From NCBI RefSeq assembly GCF_947623445.1, contig NC_135243.1, forward strand, positions 1,490,501 to 1,554,500: 64,000 nt of DNA. Reading direction: 5' to 3'. The position numbers and the translations under genes were made by a program. A model generated the notes under the pieces. That model did not search any database. It saw only the letters and a list, made by a program, of their open reading frames with translations, and was not told the origin of the DNA. Source of the stretch: Clavelina lepadiformis (taxonomy: Eukaryota; Chordata; Ascidiacea; Aplousobranchia; Clavelinidae). Below are positions 34,964 through 48,560 of the stretch, one piece after another (position 1 is the stretch's first letter; each line of letters opens with the position of its first letter).

Positions 34964-37900
34964 TCAGGAGTGCTTGCGCGGAGTGAGTATGACGCCATTA
35001 CCATCGTCATCCCGACCAACATAAACTTGCAACCGCTATAAATTAAAAATTTGGTTAAAAATTAAATTTCTGTGCAAAGTTCAAGTTGACACAAACATGA
35101 CAAGATATAAAGAATACCGAGCCATGAAGCTGGTCAAGGGCGAGTTGAATTTTTTGTCTCTCGCTCGAATTTGCGTTTGCGAATGCGAATTTGCGAATTT
35201 GCGCGATTCTTCCATCTTCGAAGCAACCAGGCATCCACAGATCTTCTTCAATTTTAGCGAAAAATTCTGGTCCTGGAATGTCTTTGATTCTGTTGCCACC
35301 GATGATCAACTCTTTTACCTGCAGATGAAATGTTTGTAAACTACAACCTGGTGTATTGATGCAGCTAATATATAACTACATACAAGTTAATATTACCATT
35401 AATTGGTTAATAACTAACCAGCACCATGTGGTCAGATTTAGGCCTAGCCTACTGGTCCAACACAAATTCTTGGTTTTTGAATTAAATAGAAATAATTTTG
35501 AGCGGCCAATTAAAACCGGTATCGAGTATTAGTTGTAGAAACAAATTCTGATAATAAGTTTCCAAAAATATTTTCAGTTTTAAAAAAATTGAAACTTTTC
35601 AGTTGACCCAAAATTAACCTGTACATGCCAGGCTAAAACTGATCCAACAAAATTTTGCCATTTTTTTCATTAAAAAGAAGGAATTTTAAGCGACCAAGTT
35701 TATCGCAGATTCCACATTCCTTGTAGATTCAAGTAATCACTAAACCGTCGAAAAATTATTCTGCAATTTTATATAAATTAGCACAAAATATCCGACCTAC
35801 ACTGCCCAGTAATCTCAACTAACTGCCTTGAAAAATATCTTCGTACTAGCCATTATGACGTCATAAGGACAAATGTAAACAATTCATTATGACGTCATAT
35901 GCTGTTCTAAGCAAACGATAAAAAGTTGAATAAATCGTCAAACCTTTCCAGGCATCTCAGAGATCGCCGAAATTAATCTTTCCACATCACCAGGGGAGAA
36001 GCAGTTCCTCAGATCAAGCGACTTTAACTCCTTTTGTTGTTTCCTTAAAACGTCACAAAAGATCGCGGCTTCCGATGATGACAATTTCAATAGATACAGA
36101 CTCATATCTGTTGGAAAGTGCAGTGACGCCATATTGAACATTGCCATGTCGCTGGATTCGTTTAATTCGCATAAAAGCGAAATATATCTGCGTTTGTTGT
36201 CATCTAAACAAACGTAATAGTTAATTATTTACCGGTTGTAGTTCGCCGCGTTATAGAAATAAATTTAAGACGGAAATTTTTCTTGTTTAAGCTACAAAGT
36301 CAAGTTGAAAGCGAAAACTTAATTTACTTTAAATCTATCTGTTTGGAACGAATTAAAAAAAGAATCAGGCATTTTAAACTGAAGATAAACTTAATACAAC
36401 AACCAGAATTGATCTAAATGACATGTGGCCTATTTAGCCGGCAAATATTTTCACCAGAATTACCGGCAGCCTACTAAGCTAGGCTCTGTACACTAGCACT
36501 GGCAATATGTTTGCAATAGACATGTAAATTACAAAACTTACTTTTAATTGGCCTAGTAGGCTGTTGTATTAATCTACTAGTGATTATGTGGAAATATTTC
36601 CCGGCTAAATAGGCTACATGTCATTTCAATCAATTTTCACAAAATATTATCACACAAATATTTTCACAGCATCACCAGTCTGCCAGCAGCCTTACTGTAG
36701 TAGGCTAAGTAATGGTAAGTTTTAAAATTCAACGTAAATGTGTGTTCTGCTGCACATAATGCATGTCTATGGCAAATAATACATAACATGCTTCTGCAGA
36801 TTATTCAATTATTTGCAGATTTAGGACAAAGTCAGAAAATAAACTTACCTGACCAATCTCCATACTGCAGTTTCTCAAATCGTACCAGCTGTGACTTTAG
36901 TGCTTTTATCCAAATCCTCCTCTTCTCAGCAATATCTGGAAATAAATTATTATCAAGCTTAATACTGACAGGTGACAAATATAGTCTAGGCCTAGACGAA
37001 ATAGCTTGCAATAAAATGTAGGCTAGAATGCAGTGAGTTGTACTAATTTTAAATATCGCACATTTTTTGCATATAGCCTACTTGCTGTATACATACTACC
37101 AAATTTTCATTTTTCTGACTGACTGGCTGCTCATAAAACAGACAACTATTTTATGTTTTTGATGCTGATTAGTGATTACTAAAGTTTGAAAACACTATTT
37201 TCATCAAATTTAATAAAGAGTAGTCTTCGAATTAGGCACAGTATATATATTGCTAAAAACAAAAAAATGGGTTGCAGTAATATTTTTAAACTGCATGTTA
37301 AGAGCAGTTGTTAGAGGATCTTTTATTTTATAACGGTTATATATAACAAATACAACACATTGTTCTAAATAACAAGCAAACTGTGCATGAAATTACATGG
37401 ATCACGAACTGTCAGAGGTGGGCAGTCAGTACTTTGAAAGTACCGTCTGTAACGGTATCGGTACAGTACTTGGCAATAAAGGTTCCAACGGTTCCGGAAT
37501 TGGTAATATTTCAAAATAGTAGTCAGGTACTTTGCCAGTACTCGGTACCGAACTACTTTTCGTACAGTGGATCATGTTACAAGTGCAACTTTTGCTGATA
37601 TTATGGCCCCGCTAAAGGTCAAAAATATGTGAACTCACTCTATGCGACTTTATTAGACATTCGTAGATTAAAAAAGAGCAAAAAGCACTAAAATTGAAAT
37701 CAAGTTTCACTCAAAATGAAATTTAAAAAAACAAACTTCTGAAAACCTTGAAGTAATCATTTTAGAAGTTTCAAGCACTGGGACCGACTTATATTTCTCG
37801 AAAAAAGTAATTCAGTACAAGGATTCGGCACTGTTCTCTAAAAGAACCGATGATATGGGTACTGAATAAATTACTGCGATACAATAATTTGGTACTATAG

Positions 37901-40900
37901 TACTGCTGTACGCTGTACTGCCCACCTTTGCAAACTGTACTAAGTCTTGCTCAATAACCGATGTTTGATTGGTGTGGAATCATCTCTGAGGCCGTGTAAA
38001 AACTATCTTCTAATACCATATTAGCAAAGAGAATTGAGCGAAATTATTACACTGCATGTTAATGCAGTAGACTTTGCTTATTATGACTCTCTTTGGACCA
38101 AACCATTTTGGTCACAACATCGGAATAGTCACAACAACCGAAGCTGCAAGCCTGATACAGCGCCATACATCAAGCAGTATCGACACAGTCAGAAACAAAT
38201 TGACTAAACTTTCTAAAATTTCATACATTTCTTACATGATGCGAAAGAAAACTCACATGGCACAGTCATTCCTGTCTCATTGCATAATTGACAAAGAAAC
38301 ATTGGGGGAATAAAATTGAAAAAGCGGTCGTAATACTCAAACACAGGTCATAGTAAACAGAGACATTTGTATGGCAAAATTTGGGACTATATCAACATGG
38401 TCATATAAAGCGGGTGGTCATATTAAAGCTGACTTTATTGCATATAAATGTGTAGCACACCATATGGTGGCTATCATTTTTATACATGAGTTGGTAGGGG
38501 CGGCCAGTGTAAAATAACACAAGTGTTAGCCTAAACCATATTTCAGCTATATGAATTTCTGTTCGCCGAGACACTAAACAGAAACAGGTTTTGCTTGCTT
38601 TCGTAGTAGTACTGTAATTGCTTTTGTAATAATAAGGAGAGGAGTACTGAATCAGTTTATGAGTATCAAAACCAAATTTTTGAAAAAAACGATCGAAACA
38701 CTGCGACCAAACCATGTATTATAGTATTATACAGATGACTGTAACAGTGCGTATACTCCAAATTAGTTTATTCTAATTTTCTGCTAGTATGTTTAAGTGT
38801 GATTTTCAGTGTCAAAATACTTGTATATAGCAAAATGGCAATATAAATGATTTCCTGCTGTGACACAAAAACTTGTAAATTAGTATTTAGTTTGCAATGC
38901 TTTTTCTCTATTTTAAATTTGATGAAATTTATATTCTTAGAATGACATCTCCTGTGCAAAACAGCTATTGAAGTATTCCTGAACTCAACCTCAGAGACAT
39001 GCGCAACAAACACGATGTCTATAGTAAGGAGCAACCATACCACGAACATCACATGCATTTGTGTGACGTGAAGACCACCTTGTGCTGTTAGAAAATTGCT
39101 ATCAAACTGCAACAGACCTGATTGAACTGTGTGTCAAACCAAAACTGATGAAAATCAATGAAAAGCCTTGTTTAAGTACCGGCTTATAACAGCAGTTACA
39201 ATGCTGAAACTGATCAATAGTCAACCACTGACTCTTTCTCCAGTAACAACTACAGAGTGATCACATGATTTGGCAATGGACATTGTTTATATTACTGTAA
39301 CAATGTTCATCATTACCCTTTAAAACAGAGTAAACATTGTATACTTGGCAGCATTTGCCACAATGAGACACTGACAAAAGAAACATTTCATACTACAAGT
39401 ATATGTATATTTATTGTCAGTGCTGGTCTTAGGCCATTGCCAGTGATATAACCAACTTGGGCTCCATGCCCCTTAGTACCAAAACAAAAATAGCATTTCT
39501 TTGCGCAAATCACAGTGTTCTCAATTTGTTCTCAAAGTGTTATTATCAATGTTATTATTTAACTTTCTCGAAAGAGAATGTGAACTTGCTGAAAACGTAT
39601 CACAAAGCAAAGCTTTGATGAGAGCTGATTTGCAAAGAGTTTATATTTGGTTAACGTTGTTATGAATATTATTCCATTAAGTTATTTAAAGTTAACTTAT
39701 ATTATTCCATTAAGTTATTGGCAAAAAATTCCCACCATCAGTTCTTGCATTGGGTTCGTGCTTAGTAAGGCCTTTACTGTATACTGCACAGCACAAAAAT
39801 GACAATTTATGGACTGACTGTGTTGAATGACGTTGATATGACAATGCACAAATTACAGTTAATTCCACGGCACTTACAAACAATGCACGAAAATAAATGT
39901 ACCCAATAGTGAGCTTTATACCACCCAAATAGATTTGTGTAATTCCATTGATTCAAGTAATGTACAAAATGTTGTATCAATGTTTGTGTAGCAATTGTAA
40001 TAAAGTAAAAGCTCATTAACTTGATGAACTTGATTTCATTTGCATGAAAATTCAAACAATTTAAGGCAACTTAAATTAATAAAATGCATGTAAACTACTA
40101 ACAGTAACTGAAGTGTACCTTTGTTTCCCAGAGCATAATTAGTACTAATTATCTCAACACCTGAGGTTGTCTAACTCAATGCCTTTTCAACTCAAGATAT
40201 GATTTTAACTTTAGCGTATCACATTTAATAACTTCAGCTGAAGGTTATACTCAAAATATGCAACAACAAATGGAAACAAGTGTTATGTGAGCAATTTAAG
40301 AAACTAAACTAAGTGAGACAAAAGCAGTTCTAGAGCTCCACAAGGCTAGTGTACAAAGCCAAGCATATAAGACTTAAACAGATATAGCAGTAGCACAGCA
40401 ACAAACATGGGTGCTACATCTAATAACATCATCGGGCTGTGTAATAGGCTACTTCTATCCATTCTTACTGTTATCTGATAAAACTTATCACATCTATAAT
40501 TTACAAAAAAGAGTCTTTGTAAAAGATGATGAATGAATGCAACTATTATACCCCAGCCATGTGTTTATGGTTATTTGCAGCCAATTTTACCAGCCTATTA
40601 TAACTGGAAGTAGGTTGATTGGTCCTTTTACTTTGTGCTAATAGGTTAACCACTTTTCGATGTTATTATTATGCAATTGTGTTTAAGTTCTTGGACCTAA
40701 GACAACAATGTCCATAAAAATCATCAAAGCTTTGGTAAAATATGAACAGAGCTTTCACATTGGAACATTTCTGAAAGCAGTAACCTAGGAAATTTAGCTT
40801 GAACGTCATAACATTTATTATATGCAAGTTTTGCAGTTTGTTAGCCAGTACAGTGTGCTAAAATATACAGTAGCTTAAAATGTGGGCAAAGACAAAGCAA

Positions 40901-43900
40901 AAATGATTAAAAAGGATTTTGATTGTAGCTCTGTAGTTGCAACTGATATGAAAGTATATTTACCGGTAGCCTTACATAGGCTAACTACACAAACTACTCA
41001 GAAAAATATTCATATTTCGTTTTACATCCTACCAGATTCTTCACTATGTTTTGATACACTGAAACATGCCCTAAACTTCGGCAACTTTTCTTGGAATATT
41101 ACTAAGTTTTAGTCAGACATAAAACGTAAGTTTTTTACACATATGCTTATTAGTTATTACTGGTACTTTACCACAAGTTTCGGCTTTAGCATTACCCTTG
41201 TCCTGTGGTGATGATGGGATTATTCAGACGCCATGTAACCTCCATACATCATTAACAGTGATAGTGTCCATCTTAACTGCGCAACGTTTACTTTTAGAGT
41301 ATAACTAAAATTTAAACAGCTGTGCAAGTAGCAGTTACAGTTAACTTCATCAATTGCAGGTCTGGATCAGTTTGATACAAAATGAAAACAATGAATCGAT
41401 CACGTGACTTTGTTGTTATTTTGATTATTTTCATCGTAACCATTAGAGACGATGTTTCCACCAAACCTTTGCAAGTTTTAATAAATCCTTTGCTATGTGC
41501 TCTGTAATACTTTGGGATTGATTTGCAATGAAAATTAAATTATTAAAATGAGCCCTTATTTTGTATTTGGTACCAATTGAAATAAAAAAATTTTCTTTGC
41601 CATTATATTATTGTGATCTACGTTTTAGCCTTGGAGGCCACATTCGACTGTTTTATTTGTGGTAAATATCATCGTAATTGTTTATGTCTTTGCGACCACT
41701 TACCTGAGTAGAATTTTTGGTCACTTATATTTAAGGCATAAAATAAAATGAAAAAGATGTGATTAAATGGATACGTTATTGTAGTATTATTGTGGAATTA
41801 GAAGATACGGGGTTGTCAATAAAATGAACATGATATTGACAAAGCTTGTTAAGTTGGGGAAAGTGCAATAATATCATGACCCTTGCGACGGAATACTTCA
41901 TCACCGATAGATACGAAACTCATCCAAATTTGTCAGAAAAACACAACCTATAGCTTTTTAACGATGAACATAAACGTAACTCAAAATAAATAAAACTTGC
42001 AATCGTACCTTACAAATTCTTCTGCAAAGTCCTATACAATTTGGTAATGCTCTAGATAACTTAGCAAGTTTCTGGTACCGTTGGGTGTTGGTACTTTTGA
42101 AAACTGTATCAAATTACTTTACAAAAGCATTTGCAAAATACTGTAACAAGAACAAAATGGTACAAACCGGATGATGAGGATGCCTTCATATATTCCTGCT
42201 GTTCTGTAGACCTATGTGAAAGTAAGGCTGATGACTGATGTTCTGGAGATGATATCTTCTCCTCTGCTGGCTTTTGTGTTAGTGAAATCTGCTCCTCTAC
42301 CTGATCATCTTGTCTGAATAAGTCATAATTGCTTTTGTCTCTTTCATGTCTAATATGAGCTCATTTATGGAACAGCAAAAGCTTTTTAAACTTCACCTGT
42401 TTAAGCAGCAAAAACAACGAGATAACAAGAGTGAGCGTTCTCGCTGATCGTGCCCAGTTGCGGCAATATTGCTCATGCTGGAATCTGAAGAAAAGTTGAT
42501 ATTTTACAATTTTCATGTTTGAATAAGCTTAATAGTAAATCATAACTCAAAATGCACATTCTCACTATCCTGAAAATACCTTTCATCATATCTATGAGCA
42601 GACCGCAAACAAATCTCCTAATAACAGACCACTTCTCATCGGAAAATAGCTTGTTTGAAACAAGGTGTTTAAACGCATCCATGGGCAGTTCATTAACGAT
42701 GAACTTTGCTGTGAAAAACTCCTGATACAGCTGGTGGGCGAAGTAATACTTCACGTGGCCATCAAACACGCGGCTGACTGCAGCAAAATGAGCGTAAATG
42801 CCGACGACGATATCTTGTATCTGGTCTGGTTCAAGACCAACTGCTCTGAGGTCGTCACGTGTGATGACAACTGAAGACCTCATGGTGGTTTTGTAAGCCA
42901 CTTCACTGAGCTGCAACAACAAAACAAGTAATAATATGTTCCTGTACATTATCACTATTTTAGGTAAACAGAAACATGTTCAGTTCTCTCACCTGCTTTA
43001 CTAGTGAAGTGATGTCTTTGTGGTTTGCATTGTCACTGCATCGGAGGTTCTCCAAAACTGTGGCAAATACCCGCGTTGTGGTGATGATTTTTCCAATTTT
43101 TGTTGTAGGAGCCAAACCTGCTGCTATAACTAACTGAAGCAACAACGGGTTAAAACAAAGTGCAAACACAATTTTAGCATTTCGGGAAAAATCATTCCAA
43201 AGCTTGTCGGCTGAAGCACCAGCGTAAAAATAAAACAGTTTATTCATAGAGTCAAGGGGCAGATCACCAAGTAAGATTGTTGAGTCAGGACGTAGTGGAG
43301 CAGGAAGCGTGATGACACTGTGAGGTCTGGAGGTAAAGATTAGCTTAATGTCTGGAAGGAAATGTTTATTGCATAAGTTGGCAATGAGGTCTGGTACACT
43401 TTGGGGAGTATCATAGTTCACTTTGGGTACTTTGTCTTTAAGTGACCACTCCGCCTGATCCAGACCATCAAAGAGCAGAAGACAACTTTTCTGATTTTCT
43501 TTGATCCACTCCCATGCATTCTCTCGAGTGGTTTCGTCTAAATCTGGATAAATGTTGTCCATAATTAGCTTCCGAAAACTGACCTTTTCGCCAACTGGCA
43601 TCTCCATAAATTTATAATAAAGACATCTGTATTCTTCTGTTTTGGCTAATCTTTTGGACAAAGTCGTCTTTCCGGATCCGGGGAAACCTATGAAGGCGGT
43701 AAAGCGATTGTTGGACTTCAGCAATTCTTCAAATTCAATATTCTCATCCCGTTCAAATGTATCAGGTTCACCAGTTGACGGGGCATAAGTTTCATGTTTA
43801 GGAACTGCCCTTCCACGGAAATAAAACACTTTAGTGTACTTTGGATGGACAATTGGAATATCTGCTACTGAGACATCGATTCCAGCTTGGAGACGGATGT

Positions 43901-46583
43901 CATCTTCACGGCGTTTATTTTGCTCTTGCAAAACTTTTCCAATGGCTTCCTCTCGCTTTCCGAGTTTTCGGTGGTCTGGTAAGAATACAGACCTTTAAAG
44001 CATGAGTATTTAAAAAGGGAACTGCATAAGGTTATATATATATTTATAAAACGGAACAGTTGCAGAAATCACTTGTTGTTTTTCTCAGCAACTACGGCTT
44101 ATAAAACAAACATTAATGGTTCATTGAATACATCATTGTATATACAGTACTAACCAGCTTTATTTGCCTCCAAAAATTTCGTAAATTGGTATTGTTTATT
44201 GGGATGATCTATGGAACAGGTAAAAAAGAATTATGTATCGTTGAAAGGAAAAATGTCCTTAGGTATCGTTTTGGTTTTGGTTCCAAAACCAAATAAATAC
44301 AACACATAACAGTGCCAAAATGCAAAAGCCTTGACTAAAACTTTAAATCGATCCATTTTATCGGTGTCCTTTAGTCATCAGGTGAAGATAAAATTTAATT
44401 AGATTTTTTTAACGTAAACTAATGTTTTTTCTAGGATATTCTTAACTTTTTTTTTTAATTTTATTTAAAACAAATTTTCCTGTTTACAATATTTAAAAAA
44501 AGCTGATTCAAACAAAACTTTGGTAGAGTTTGACCTGAGTGATATTATTAAATCTACGTATAGGCTTAACTCGAGTAACATTTTTAAACCGATGTATAAA
44601 TAAAACTTTAAAAAGATGCAATGTTGAACACTTCCAAAACATACCTGCAGATGAGGTCGTTGGTAGATTGGCGATTGAGGGACTGGTACTTGGTGCTGCC
44701 GTTTGTGAAGTTGATGTTGAAATTGGTTGTTTAGGTTGCCTAAAACCGGTTTGCTCTAAGAAATGGACACATTATATAAAGCATGAAGCTTTAGTTTCAA
44801 GCAACAAATAATAACTTGCAAATAAAAGTTCATATAATTTTAAACCGTTGATTTTAGCATCTTCAAGAAAATTTGCAAATATACCAGATGTTGAAAGGAT
44901 GGACAATTACAAGTCAAAACAAACGCAGCACACAATAATGACTACTGTAACAATGGTTTAAGCGTCTCAGATCATTTAGCATTTAGATGCATTAGATGTA
45001 GGCAACAAATTATAGCTTGGAAATATATAATAATGATATTCAGAAGCTGCAATAAAATAAAGATTGAAGGTATCTAAATTCAAATTACTGAAACCAGTTT
45101 ACAGAAAATAGAAATAAACACAATAAATGTTTGCAAAAGTAAAACAAATTCAAAAACATTAAAATTTATTTTAAAGATAATTTTTAATTGTACATTATTG
45201 CATTTTCTAAAAACATAAGTGATACATTTTAAATAAATTCAAACAGAAATTAAACGTATCGAATATACACCTTGTATTTCGGATTTTAATTAACTGTAGA
45301 ATTTGTAACTTATTTAAACAAAACATGATTAACACAAACAGTATTCACTGCTTTTTTGTCTATAATCTAATCATTACTTGTAGAAGGTATCTCAGTGTTC
45401 AAAGCATTGGATTGATTGGTCACTTCTGAGATGTCTGTGTGGGGCTCAACATGTGGATTTGCTTCGATCGGTTGCTTTGGATGAGTCACATCATGTGGAT
45501 CTAGAAATGAAAATATTAACAAATATTACTAACCGTAGAAATGAAATAACTAACGTATGAAATAGAAACACATATAATCTAAGCAAACAGTTCGCAGGTT
45601 GGCAGATAATACAAAAGCGGCATATTTGGGTAAGATTTTAAGCCAACGTTAAAGCATCGAATATGCACCTTGTGTTTGGGTGTTTGATTGGGGAGGATCA
45701 AAGGGATTATTTACCGGCTCCTGCTGCTCAGTGCTTGGTTCAAATCTTTTTGCAGAATCTTAGTAAAAATATGGTAAGCTCAATGAGAAAGAAAAACAAT
45801 GTGATACCATAAAGAAAGACAATAAGAATTTTACAAGGAAAAATTGCACGGTATTATAATGTTTACCTAAAAGATTTGTTTGTTTAACTTTAACTCGTGT
45901 TGGTGTTATATTTTTAGAATCCCTGATGTCCATTTGACTATATTCTCTGTTGTCTTGGTATCGTCTTTCATCGCGGAGATTAAATTGAGGAGCATTGATG
46001 ATCATAACTGATCCTGCGTATCGCAGTTAAAAGCAAAGACAAGCATTTGTAAAAAAAACAGTAAAATTATAAAAAAAAATCATATTAGAAAAAATATAAA
46101 TAGTAAACACACTCTACCCTAAATGTTTAACGACAATTGCGTGCCTACTTATTCAGCAAATTAGTTTTAATAAAACTTACCCGCTCTGCTTTCAGCCATT
46201 TTGCTTGCAAGCTCAATCAATCCTGGATCGAATCTACCTAAAGCACTCTGAGAAGCTTCAGCATTTTCCATTGTTTGCAAGACTTGATTTCCTGCATCTG
46301 CAGCCCCTGGATTTAAAGCTAAGGAAAAATAAAACAAAATTATTTTTTCATCAAATTTAAAGGCAAACGTCAAAAGGTTCCTATTATTAATTACAGCAAA
46401 GTACAAAAACATAATCTTTTTAATCTCAGATTACTCACCATGAGGCATCCCCGCTTGCATTGCAACAACACGTGATGTTCCAGGTTGTTCATCACTTTCA
46501 CCTGATGAGCTCTCTTCATTGTTATCAGGTTGTACAAGTTGGGGTTTATCTTCGGTCAATCTTTGCTCTTCTGGCTTTGACAT
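34964..46583 (-). CDS. NACHT-LRR (NLR-like) gene NLR-B; 15 exons, 991 aa
   Basis: Exons (minus): 46583-46439, 46318-46181, 46013-45867, 45758-45669, 45500-45378, 44755-44645, 44208-44155, 43975-42993, 42910-42580, 42484-42397, 42313-42168, 36935-36849, 36203-35944, 35318-35118, 35035-34964. They join in frame to 2976 nt ending in TGA. Residues 1-269 are low-complexity (S,T,P,Q,N) in seven phase-1 exons; no CARD, PYD, Death or TIR domain is visible. The NACHT domain follows: Walker A GFPGSGKTT near 366, Walker B LLLFDGLDQ near 436, TSRPHS near 486. Exon E9 has the winged/helical segment with YYFAHQLYQEFFTAKFI. A short basic/Cys region and a Ser/Gln-rich linker lead to two LRR exons (LKSLDLRNC, VKELIIGGNRIKDIPG). 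Family knowledge suggests a cytoplasmic, ATP-driven oligomerising sensor. The E11-E12 intron is 5.2 kb, so extra exons may be missed; the last two junctions are least certain. Confidence 0.82.
36407..36635. repeat. Foldback/MITE-like inverted repeat in an NLR-B intron (229 bp)
   Basis: Arms of about 50 bp pair with few mismatches: the left arm includes ATGACATGTGGCCTATTTAG and the right arm includes its near-perfect complement. No target duplication was identified. A partial relative of the left arm interior follows at about 36655-36710. Confidence 0.7.
37413..37931. mobile_element. hAT-type MITE in the long NLR-B intron (519 bp)
   Basis: Termini CAGAGGTGGGCAGT and, reverse-complemented, CAAAGGTGGGCAGT. 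The flanks CGAACTGT (37405-37412) and CAAACTGT (37932-37939) form an 8-bp duplication with one mismatch. The interior is full of GTACTTT/AAAGTAC and GGTACC-like palindromic pieces. The GGTGGGCA terminus is common in hAT elements. Confidence 0.85.
37940..42167. other. Remainder of the large NLR-B intron
   Basis: No exon-like homology was seen on either strand. Frames of up to 114 codons occur by chance in this AT-rich DNA. Extra LRR exons of NLR-B, if they exist, would lie here, but I could not identify any. Confidence 0.4.
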
Positions 46584-46616
46584 ACTTCAACGTTGCAGTA
46601 ATTATCTTAGCTTATG

Positions 46617-46623
46617 TTTTATA
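46617..46623 (-). promoter_or_regulatory. Candidate TATA box of NLR-B
   Basis: TATAAAA on the minus strand about 34-40 nt upstream of ATG 46583, conserved in position with NLR-A. The surrounding 60 bp is nearly identical in both copies, so conservation may reflect recent duplication only. Confidence 0.4.
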
Positions 46624-46779
46624 CCTGGTCAAAATTGTTGACGACGTAAAAGTTGTCCAAAAAATAAAAAAGACGTAAGCAGGATGTTTACGAAAAGAAA
46701 TTAACTGGAAAGTGTAAAATGTTGTAGTAGAAGTCCAGATCACATTGTTTTACACATCCTGACTCAGGATGGCCTTCTA

Positions 46780-47320
46780 CAGTATCTGCCAGAATTGAAT
46801 TCCAGAACTGTTTTTTGTTCAAGCCGGAATTCCTGGAGCAGCCTGGTTGTCGTTGCCTGGCAGCCGTCAGAGTTCTTAAAGCAGTGTTGTTTCCAGCCGA
46901 AAATCTTGGAGCAACTTCATGCCCGCCTAAGTTGTGTTCCGGTGAAGCCTCGTTTCCACCAAAGCTCCAAACCATAAATCGGACCGAAACCGAAACAAAA
47001 CCATTGCCAACGGAAATTCAAAGCCGCTTCTTCTCTGCCGGATTTCAAAAACTGCCTCATTGCTGCTGGAGTACAAGAGCTGTTTCATTGCCTTCGGAGT
47101 TTCAGTGCCGCCGCGTTGCTGCCGGTTTTCGAAAGCCGCCACCCTGCTGTCAGAGTTGCAGAGCAATCCTCTTGCCGCCGGAGACCTGGAGACGCCTCGT
47201 TTTCGCCGGATATCCAGAGCGATTTCCTTTCCGCCGTAGAATTCCAGCCGTTTCTTTGCCGCAGGAGTTCCAGAGCCGCCATTTTGTGCCTTGGAGTAGT
47301 TTCTTTAAAGCCACGTCATT
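46780..47320. repeat. GC-rich degenerate tandem repeats upstream of NLR-B
   Basis: Counterpart of 8070-8690, with the same GCCGCCGGA..TTCCAGAGC motif at irregular spacing. A second patch lies at about 47760-47930. Frames of up to 177 codons are produced by the repeats on both strands and are not taken as genes. Confidence 0.7.
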
Positions 47321-48560
47321 GACGTTGAAACTTACTACGAAGCCATGACAGAACCACAGCTAGAATTAAGATTTTTCATTTGATCTGTGTAATTAGCTTG
47401 GCTGTGGAGTGTAAAACTATAACCGCGAGATGGCTCCCCTGCCTAACAATTTCACGTTTGTGGACAAACCACAGTTAAGGACTCAGTGAATGCTGCGCTG
47501 TAATCGTGACGTATGTTATTGTCGCGTCCTTCAATTTTGTTATTGCACTGACTTAGTTAAGTTGTATCACGGCTGCAAGTAGTCACGAATTAAACCGTTC
47601 CCTTTTGTCGCTGTATAATTTGGGATTGATCAATTTAATCATTTCCTGTTTCATAAAAACCAGTTTTATATTAACATCTCTATAAGTCGACAGAATGGGG
47701 AGGCTACGTACAGGGACCGGGCTATGAAGTACGCTTGATGAGCTAATATTCGTACACAAGGAGGAGAAAGTGCCAGCAGAATTGGGTTCAGGGGCAGTCT
47801 CGTTTCCGCCGAATATCCAAGCGCACCCCTGTTGACAACGGAAATAAGCTCCTTTCCGGCGGATTTCGGAGCGATTTCTTTGCCGCCAGATTCCTCCAGC
47901 CGACTCGTTGCTGCCGGGAGTCCAGATCCGAGAAACAAAGAAACAACTAAAACGGCATTTTTGCGCTAAAAAGGGGAAAGTGTCCTGGGTGAGAAAAGCC
48001 ATGAGCGCCGAGCTTGTTTGCTTACGTTGATATATGGCGGGTTATCTCCTGGATACTTTATTGCGTCCTGGCACCTTATTACGCTGAGCAAACAACGCTT
48101 GAAGATATCTCGGCAATATAACTTACACTTTTCATTGCTTTCGTGCTCAGTAAAATATCGAATATAATTTTTATCTCTTCAGTTAGTACGACATCTTATT
48201 TTGCAATCAATGCATTTAAAATCTCATTTACTTTAAGTGAATCAAAATTCATCCTTGTATTTCGATCACCGCTAGATGGAGAGATGGAGCAATGACACAA
48301 AGTTTTGAATTTGTCAGCCAAGCCCGTCAAAGTAGCAACAAAGCCTGGTGTCCGTAGAAACCGTGAGTTTTGTGACTAATTTTTTATCTTGCGTTAGTTG
48401 CTGTTCCTGGATGCCATCGGTCATAATTTGAGATAAAATATCGAAGGCAAAGACAAGAGTATCAATGAACTTTGATTCAACATTCATCCTAGGCTACCAA
48501 CAACGTTGAGCTTTCCCACGAGCTGCGATCAGATTAAGTCCAACCTGTTCAATTGCCCAA

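Larger units (their letters stand above)
44600..48560. repeat. Segmental duplication A, copy 2 (partner 5500-9845)
   Basis: The block covers NLR-B exons E6 to E1, their introns and about 2 kb upstream. It is strongly similar to copy 1, including intergenic DNA. It lacks some degenerate repeat units present in copy 1 and has an extra AT-rich insert near 47520-47590. Confidence 0.88.

Noticed and set aside
46815..47348. 177-codon plus-strand ORF upstream of NLR-B
   Set aside because: Same repeat tract as in NLR-A; the corresponding frame in copy 1 is broken and changed, so no coding constraint is seen.
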